Shown here one piece after another: positions 42,260 to 47,035 of a stretch of 47,035 bases of DNA (positions are counted from its first letter, which is position 1; the number at the start of each line of letters is the position of its first letter). The notes under the pieces were generated by a model. It worked only from the letters and a program-made list of their open reading frames with translations, did not search any database and was not told the DNA's origin. The translations under genes were made by a program, and so were the position numbers. Location: positions 54,129 through 101,163 of the forward strand of contig LFRW01000002.1 in NCBI GenBank assembly GCA_001512965.1, read 5' to 3'. Source of the DNA: Methanomicrobia archaeon DTU008. GTDB lineage: Archaea > Thermoplasmatota > Thermoplasmata > Methanomassiliicoccales > Methanomassiliicoccaceae.

Positions 42260-43765
42260 TCAGCCCGCGGTCTTCTCCGTCGCCTCGCTCTTCACACGGT
42301 CACTTGTAAGCAGTGACACGCCCATCGTCACCGCGAAGCCGAGCGGGATCGACACGATGCCGGGGTTGAAGAGCGAGAACAGCGCGCCCTCGCTCATCAT
42401 CGCGGGCGAGACGACGATCAGCGCGATCGACGAGATCAGCCCTACGACTATGCCCGTCACGATGCCCCACTCGGTCGTCCTCTTCCAGAACAGCGTGCAT
42501 AGCAGCGCCGGAAGGTTGGCGGACGCGGCGATGGCGAAGGCCAGGCCGACCAGGAAGGCGACGTTCTGCCCCTTGGCAAGGATGCCCAGGACGATCGCGA
42601 TGACGCCCACGCTGATGGCGGTCGCCTTGGAGATGCGCAGTGCGCGCTTCTCATCGGTCTTTCGCCCAAGCACCTCGGTGTATATGTCGTGGGCGATCGC
42701 CCCTGCGGACGCCATGATGAGACCGGCCACAGTACCGAGGATGGTGGCGAAGGCGATCGACGAGATGATGGCGTAGAAGGCCTCCCCGCCGATATGCATG
42801 GCGAGCATCGGAGCGGCAAGGTTCGCATCGCTCGGATCGAGCGTACCGAAGAAGTTCGCTCCAAGTCCGAGATAGAGGGTCAGGAGATAGAATATCCCCA
42901 TGACCACGATGGCGATCACCGTCGACTTCCTTGCATCCGCTGGCTTGGGCACGGTGAAGTACCGTATCAGGATGTGGGGCAGCGCCGCGGTACCGAGGAT
43001 AAGGCCCATGGCCAGGGAGACGAAGTCAAGCGGGTTGGTGTACTTCATACCCGGCGACATGAACACCTCGCCCGGAACCTGGGTCACCCCGCTGGACGTG
43101 GGTATGTTCACCGTACCACTGAGGAACTGCTCCAGGAATCCTATCGGCCACATTCCCGCGACGACCAGCACGCCTATCGTCAGGGCGAGCGCCGCGATGA
43201 GGAGCAGGAATCCCTTGATGAACTGCACCCATGTGGTCGACACCATGCCTGCCGTGGCGACGATCAGGATGACAAGGGCGCCGATGACCACTACGCCGAT
43301 CTCGTAATCGAGGCCGATGAGCGGACCCACTATGGCGCCGGAGCCGACCATCTGCGGTATCAGATAGAACACCGAGATGACCAGCGTGCTTATCGCCGCC
43401 ACTAGGCGTATCTTCTTACTCTTGAACTTCGACGTGAGGGCGTCGGCGAAGGTGTACTTGCCGATCGCGCGCAGCGGTTCGGCCACAAGGAACAGCGCCA
43501 CGATCCATCCAGCCAGGAAGCCGATGGCGTAGATGAAGCCGTCATATCCGGAGAAGGCCACCAGGCCCGTGATGCCAAGGAACGATGCGGCGCTGAGGTA
43601 GTCGCCGGCGATGGCGAACCCGTTCACGACCCATCGGACCCCGCCTCCCGCGACGTAATAGTGCCCTGCGGTGCGGACCCTTCGGGCGGCATATATGGAT
43701 ATGCCGATGGTGGCCAGGGTGATGAGGACGAATATCGCGAACGACAGTGGCTGAAGTTCTGCCAT
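42260..43765 (-). CDS. actP: Cation/acetate symporter, sodium:solute symporter family
   Basis: A 501-residue sodium:solute symporter with about 13 helices. It matches ActP-type monocarboxylate permeases: YYVAGGGVRWVVNGFAIAGDYLSAASFLGITG at the first two helices, GKYTFADALTSKF, and AALPHILIRYFTVPKPADARKS. ActP takes up acetate and related short acids with a cation. It starts one base after the stop of the USP-DUF485 gene, so the two are co-transcribed. In bacteria the partner of actP is the small DUF485 protein YjcH; here that partner is part of a fusion. Acetate uptake fits a heterotroph or an acetate-requiring methanogen. Confidence 0.88.
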   Translation of the reverse strand: MAELQPLSFAIFVLITLATIGISIYAARRVRTAGHYYVAGGGVRWVVNGFAIAGDYLSAASFLGITGLVAFSGYDGFIYAIGFLAGWIVALFLVAEPLRAIGKYTFADALTSKFKSKKIRLVAAISTLVISVFYLIPQMVGSGAIVGPLIGLDYEIGVVVIGALVILIVATAGMVSTTWVQFIKGFLLLIAALALTIGVLVVAGMWPIGFLEQFLSGTVNIPTSSGVTQVPGEVFMSPGMKYTNPLDFVSLAMGLILGTAALPHILIRYFTVPKPADARKSTVIAIVVMGIFYLLTLYLGLGANFFGTLDPSDANLAAPMLAMHIGGEAFYAIISSIAFATILGTVAGLIMASAGAIAHDIYTEVLGRKTDEKRALRISKATAISVGVIAIVLGILAKGQNVAFLVGLAFAIAASANLPALLCTLFWKRTTEWGIVTGIVVGLISSIALIVVSPAMMSEGALFSLFNPGIVSIPLGFAVTMGVSLLTSDRVKSEATEKTAG

Positions 43766-43766
43766 G

Positions 43767-44483
43767 TCACTCCTCCCTCTCGGCTCTCACGGCGTAAGCG
43801 TTGAACCCTATGGCCAGCGCGATCGTGAGGATGATGATCAGTATGCCGGACACCAGGCCGACGTTCAGCCCGAACGTCGGGATCTGGAACACGTCCCTGA
43901 TATACGAGCCGAACAGCACGAAGATCGAGTAGCCGATCACGTATGCTGCGAAGAGGTACAGGCCCACACGGAACTGTCTCGTCCTCGTTATGGCCGCGAC
44001 CGCCTTGGCGGGGCTGGGCTCGATGACCTCTCTCACCCTTGCCTTCACCATCTTGGTCTCCTCTTTGGTCGGCTTGACGACGAGCACCGAGACCGGAGCC
44101 TGACTGACGACCGACTTGGCAACGCTGCCTAGATACAGTCGGTTCAGCCTCTTAAGCGACGAGGTGCCCAGCACGATCATCTCCGCCCCCGTCTCCTCGG
44201 CAGCACGGATGATCTCCCCGACCACGGGCCCCTCTCGGACCATTACCGTCGTCGGCACCCTGTCCAGGGCCGCGAGCTCCTTGGCATATTCGATGCCATC
44301 CTCTCCTTCCGGCCTCTGCAGCGCCGCCGATTCCGACGCGAGTTCCAGAGATGTCATGGGACTCTGTTCGACCACTCTCAGGATCACTAATGTCGCGGAA
44401 CGCTGCTTCGCCTCGGCCACCGCCCTTACGGTAGCGGCGAGGGCCGGCAGAGAGCCGTCGGTAGCGAGCAGTATGGTGCTCAC
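43767..44483 (-). CDS. Universal stress protein fused to DUF485 membrane domain
   Basis: A 238-residue protein. Residues 1-145 are a universal stress protein domain (STILLATDGSLPALAATVRAV, MVREGPVVGEIIRAAEETGAEMIVLGTSS, LGSVAKSVVSQAPVSVLVV). Residues about 170-238 hold two helices of the DUF485 type (FRVGLYLFAAYVIGYSIFVLFGSYI and VGLVSGILIIILTIALAIGFNAYAV). DUF485 proteins accompany ActP symporters in bacteria. The nucleotide-binding USP domain may let ATP or stress signals control the transporter. The start is GTG 44483 after GAGGAGGG. Confidence 0.85.
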   Translation of the reverse strand: MSTILLATDGSLPALAATVRAVAEAKQRSATLVILRVVEQSPMTSLELASESAALQRPEGEDGIEYAKELAALDRVPTTVMVREGPVVGEIIRAAEETGAEMIVLGTSSLKRLNRLYLGSVAKSVVSQAPVSVLVVKPTKEETKMVKARVREVIEPSPAKAVAAITRTRQFRVGLYLFAAYVIGYSIFVLFGSYIRDVFQIPTFGLNVGLVSGILIIILTIALAIGFNAYAVRAEREE

Positions 44484-44607
44484 TTGATCCCTCCTCTATA
44501 CCATTCCTTGGCGGACGGCATGATCACTGCATCCCGTTCGATGCTTGACCGTCCCCTTACTGAACCGGCGGTACGAACCCGCATGTTGTGCGCTATGTGA
44601 GGAAGGA

Positions 44608-44618
44608 TATATAAAAAA
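44608..44618 (-). promoter_or_regulatory. TATA-like box for the USP-DUF485/actP transcript
   Basis: On the minus strand TTTTTTATATA lies about 125 bases before GTG 44483, giving a leader of roughly 100 bases, long for this window. Confidence 0.45.
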
Positions 44619-44986
44619 TCACTAGAATGGTTACGATAATTGCCGTAATATGATGATTCTATTACGATTATAGCATCAAATGCCAAGTTATCCATTTCTC
44701 TAGGTATCCTAGCATCTACTATACAAATGTCGGGAACGAATAACGACGCATGACGAACTAATAATTCCGAGAATTTGAAATATCTTCTCTTACTGGCTTC
44801 TCAATCATCGTTAACCCATACGTATTCGTCCAGCTAAATAGAGACTCGATAATTGGTAGGTAGAGAGCCATCATGGCCGTTGATTTTTGATTCCAATTAG
44901 AATAATTTCGAAAGTGCTACGGAACCAGCTCGGTGTCCGGATGATCATTATCGAACTATCGCCGCGCCCCATATGATTAATTACCA

Positions 44987-45013
44987 CATTATCCATAATG
45001 ATAACATTAAAAT
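44987..45013 (+). promoter_or_regulatory. Palindrome and TATA-like box before OsmC
   Basis: CATTAT-CC-ATAATG at 44987-45000 is a perfect 6-base palindrome directly upstream of the TATA-like ACATTAAAATAG (45003 onwards). A regulator bound there could block or help TBP. Transcription would start near 45033, about 20 bases before ATG 45054. Confidence 0.35.
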
Positions 45014-45053
45014 AGATTGGTTGACAAAGGGCCAGATTGGAGGATGGACGCCT

Positions 45054-45614
45054 ATGGAAACGATCGAAGAGGAATTCATCAAGGTCATCAATGGTGTCGA
45101 CGTGAACAAGCTGCAGGCGACCATCGATGCGATCAACAAGGATCCCGATCTAGCAAGCTTCACCTTTCGCACCGTGACCGAATGGGTCGATGGGGCTCGG
45201 AACAAGACCCTTGTCGAGCGGCAGACGGCGAAGGGGGAGAAAGGTGAGCCGTTCGTCCTGGTGAGCGACGAGCCAGAATTGCTGATGGGCGGCGGCACCG
45301 CGCCGAACTCCATCGCCCTGGTGTTGCAGGCCCTTGCCTCATGTCTAAGCGTCAGCATGGTATATCATGCCGCAGCCAGGGAGATGCAGATCGATAAGCT
45401 CACCATCAGCATCGATGGCGACATCGACCTGCATGGCTTTCTTGGCCTATCGTCCGAGGTCAGACCGGGATTCCAGGACATCAGGGTCGAGGTGGATGTT
45501 CAAAGCCCAGCGCCCAGGGAGGAGATAGAGGAGCTTCTCCGCTATGCGCAAAAAGTGTCGCCGGTGGTCGACAGCCTGAGGAACCGCATCCCTGTAGAGA
45601 TCTCGCTTCGTTGA
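45054..45614 (+). CDS. OsmC-like protein
   Basis: A 186-residue protein of the OsmC/Ohr superfamily, which reduces organic peroxides or acts on small thiol compounds. The signature PELLMGGGTAPNSIALVLQALASCLS contains C97 at the position of the peroxidatic cysteine. The later site that carries the resolving cysteine in OsmC reads YAQKVSPVVDSL here, with serine, so a classical two-cysteine peroxidase cycle is not possible. This resembles the wider OsmC-like group of uncertain role. ATG 45054 is preferred over an in-frame ATG at 44973, because the TATA-like box lies between them. Its stop abuts the stop of the NifX-like gene. Confidence 0.85.
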   Translation: METIEEEFIKVINGVDVNKLQATIDAINKDPDLASFTFRTVTEWVDGARNKTLVERQTAKGEKGEPFVLVSDEPELLMGGGTAPNSIALVLQALASCLSVSMVYHAAAREMQIDKLTISIDGDIDLHGFLGLSSEVRPGFQDIRVEVDVQSPAPREEIEELLRYAQKVSPVVDSLRNRIPVEISLR

Positions 45615-45980
45615 TCACTCCGGGGGAACGGTTCTTGCCGGGGTCTGGGCCGCCCCGCACTCGGGGTGCTTCTTGAGGTACGCCTGGATGCTCGACCAGA
45701 CGGTGCCCTCCTCGTCCTGTATGATCTTGATGCCGGCTGACCGCAGTTTCTGGATACCATGCGGGCCGACGGCCCCGGTCAGGACGACGTCAGGCGCCAG
45801 CTTGATGACGGTTTCCGCGGCCATGATGCCGGCACCGACGCCGGCCTCGGGCGCCTCATTGGGAAACGCCTCCCAACTTCCATCTGCCGTGTCATATATC
45901 ACGAAGAATGACGCGTGGCCAAAATCCTCTGACACCAATGCCTGAAGGTCCGGTTCATCTGCAGAGACACAGATCCTCAT
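45615..45980 (-). CDS. NifX/NifB-C-terminal-like dinitrogenase cofactor family protein
   Basis: A 121-residue protein of the dinitrogenase iron-molybdenum cofactor biosynthesis family (NifX, NafY and the NifB C-terminus). The fold pattern is visible in MRICVSADEPDLQALVSEDFGHASFFVIYDT, VGAGIMAAETVIKLAPDVVLTGAVGPHGIQKL and a C-terminal SIQAYLKKHPECG. No nitrogenase gene is nearby; many archaea carry such small proteins beside Mrp ATPases, where they may carry Fe-S or metal clusters. AAGGAGATCG precedes the start. It lies 109 bases after the mrp gene on the same strand with its own TATA-like ATTATACC near 46017-46024. Confidence 0.85.
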   Translation of the reverse strand: MRICVSADEPDLQALVSEDFGHASFFVIYDTADGSWEAFPNEAPEAGVGAGIMAAETVIKLAPDVVLTGAVGPHGIQKLRSAGIKIIQDEEGTVWSSIQAYLKKHPECGAAQTPARTVPPE

Positions 45981-46089
45981 GTCGATCTCCTTGGTTCAGT
46001 ATTGCCGGGCATACGGTATAATGATGTTGCCTCACCGCTGCCATTTGGTGGAGAGCTTCCGACAATGTGGCCGGTGGAGGGCGAACACC

Positions 46090-46938
46090 CTACTCGCTCC
46101 CCTTCTTCTCCTTTCCTTCCATTGCCTTGACGATCTTCTCCACGATGCCGTCGAAGGCCTTGGCCGACGCGGAGTCCGGAGCCCTGGCGATGATGGGTAT
46201 CCCTTCATCCCCTGCATTGACGACCTCGGGATCTATTGGCACGCGGCCAAGGAAGGGAACGTTTAGCTCCTTCGCCGCCTTCTCCCCCCCGCCGATCTTG
46301 AACAGGTCGATCTCCTCGCCGCAGTGCGGGCAGGCCATTCCTGCCATGTTCTCCACGATGCCCAGCACCGGCACATGAAGGTTCTCCGAGAACACGACGG
46401 TCTTCCGAGAGTCCAGCAGGGCGACGTCCTGGGGCGTGGTGACTATGATGGAGCCGTCTGCGTTCGGTATCAATTGAGCGATGGTCAACGGTTCGTCGCC
46501 GGTCCCTGGCGGCAGGTCCACGATCAGGTAATCAAGGTCACCCCAGTATACATCTTCGATGAACTTCCTCAACGCTCCCATCTTCATCGGACCGCGCCAC
46601 ACTATGGGCTGATCGCGACTGGAACTCAGGAACGCCATGCTCATGACCTTAAGATGCGGCGGTACGAGGGCCGGGTATATGCCATTGTCATCGGCAACAA
46701 GGGAGACGTCTTCGATATTGAGCATCTTCGGGATGTTAGGGCCATGAATATCTCCGTCCAGGATGCCGACCTCATAGCCGCGCATGGATAGGCCAACGGC
46801 AAGGTTCACCGAGACCGTGCTCTTGCCTACACCTCCCTTTCCAGACATCACTATGATGGTGTGTTTGATCTTGGAGAGCTTGCGGATGAGCTTGACATCC
46901 TCTTGCTTGGCCGTTATGACATTGATGTCTCCCTGCAT
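46090..46938 (-). CDS. mrp: Mrp/NBP35 family iron-sulfur cluster carrier ATPase
   Basis: A 282-residue Mrp/ApbC/NBP35 ATPase that carries and delivers 4Fe-4S clusters in the cytosol. The deviant P-loop GKGGVGKST is at 33-41, followed by [22 protein letters not shown] and the cluster-binding C203 and C206 in [12 protein letters not shown] 46938 is chosen: it follows AAAGGTG, and a TATA-like box lies at 46976-46984. The in-frame extension to 47016 would run through that promoter. It pairs with the NifX-like gene downstream. Confidence 0.93.
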   Translation of the reverse strand: MQGDINVITAKQEDVKLIRKLSKIKHTIIVMSGKGGVGKSTVSVNLAVGLSMRGYEVGILDGDIHGPNIPKMLNIEDVSLVADDNGIYPALVPPHLKVMSMAFLSSSRDQPIVWRGPMKMGALRKFIEDVYWGDLDYLIVDLPPGTGDEPLTIAQLIPNADGSIIVTTPQDVALLDSRKTVVFSENLHVPVLGIVENMAGMACPHCGEEIDLFKIGGGEKAAKELNVPFLGRVPIDPEVVNAGDEGIPIIARAPDSASAKAFDGIVEKIVKAMEGKEKKGSE

Positions 46939-46975
46939 TGTCTGTGCACCTTTGGCCAATGATACATTGCATATG

Positions 46976-46984
46976 ATATAAAAA
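46976..46984 (-). promoter_or_regulatory. TATA-like box for mrp
   Basis: On the minus strand TTTTTATAT would start transcription near 46953, leaving a short leader with AAAGGTG before ATG 46938. Confidence 0.5.
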
Positions 46985-47035
46985 CGGGTTGATGGAAGCC
47001 GTGCAAGCCGAGTCAAAACCCTTCCATATTATGAG

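Larger units (their letters stand above)
44484..45053. other. Divergent intergenic region, 570 bases, AT-rich
   Basis: It separates the USP-DUF485 gene and the OsmC gene. It holds the leftward TATA-like box at 44608-44618 with a leader of about 100 bases, the near-repeats TTACGATAAT and TTACGATTAT about 30 bases apart near 44.63-44.67 kb, and a palindrome with a TATA-like box at 44987-45013 for OsmC. I find no convincing gene or structured RNA in the middle 300 bases. Confidence 0.4.

Noticed and set aside
44480-44695. A 71-codon minus-strand frame before the USP-DUF485 gene
   Set aside because: The best TATA-like box of the operon lies inside it, so it would not be transcribed from its own start.
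1-47035. tRNA, rRNA or other structured RNA genes
   Set aside because: I looked in the intergenic regions for T-loop words such as GGTTCGAATCC and for long conserved rRNA words and found none; a covariance-model search would be more sensitive.

Overview
The window looks archaeal and most likely comes from a Thermoplasmatota-type euryarchaeon, possibly Methanomassiliicoccales-like; the order is an inference. Evidence: an archaeal sn-glycerol-1-phosphate dehydrogenase (ether-lipid backbone), a UPF0179 protein, DUF1616 and DUF2206 membrane proteins, an HdrA/MvhD-type redox protein, and many TATA-like boxes lying about 25-30 bases upstream of start codons, which suggests leaderless transcription. 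No rRNA, tRNA, insertion sequence or CRISPR array was recognised.

Layout. 1-5.5 kb: a large exported protein (cut by the window edge), a GT4 glycosyltransferase, a PIG-L deacetylase and a CelD-like acyltransferase. 5.7-9.2 kb: purC, UPF0179, egsA and a xylose-isomerase-like TIM barrel. 9.5-15.6 kb: an orphan PAS/GAF histidine kinase, an iron-sulfur flavoprotein, a NikR-like regulator followed by a Zn/Cd-type P1B-ATPase, and a PrsW-like protease. 15.9-20.9 kb: rfbB, a Fic protein, a zinc-ribbon/HisA-like protein and a 14-TM MFS exporter. 21.3-30 kb: two DUF2206 giants, DUF1616, rfbC/rfbD/rfbA and an Hsp20-like protein. 30-33.9 kb: desulfoferrodoxin, a MacB-type ABC exporter and an HdrA-ferredoxin-MvhD fusion. 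34-41.5 kb: an AT-rich surface-glycan island (LicD, a cytidylyltransferase-CobD-like fusion, an ornithine-cyclodeaminase-like protein, a Wzx flippase and a GT-C-like membrane protein). 41.9-47 kb: a small coiled-coil protein, an ActP symporter coupled to a USP-DUF485 fusion, OsmC, a NifX-like protein and an Mrp ATPase.

How it fits together. Much of the window builds the cell surface. The four dTDP-L-rhamnose enzymes are all present, rfbB apart from the other three. The 34-39 kb operon reads as a route that makes a CDP-activated amino-alcohol phosphate (fusion enzyme), attaches it to a glycan (LicD) and exports the glycan (Wzx). This is the best candidate for an undescribed system here. The rest is metabolism, metal and oxidative-stress defence (P1B-ATPase, superoxide reductase, OsmC) and Fe-S or electron-carrier functions. 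Base composition falls sharply in the 21.3-23.6 kb gene, the second half of the 27.8-30 kb gene and the 34-41.5 kb island, consistent with repeated exchange of surface genes.
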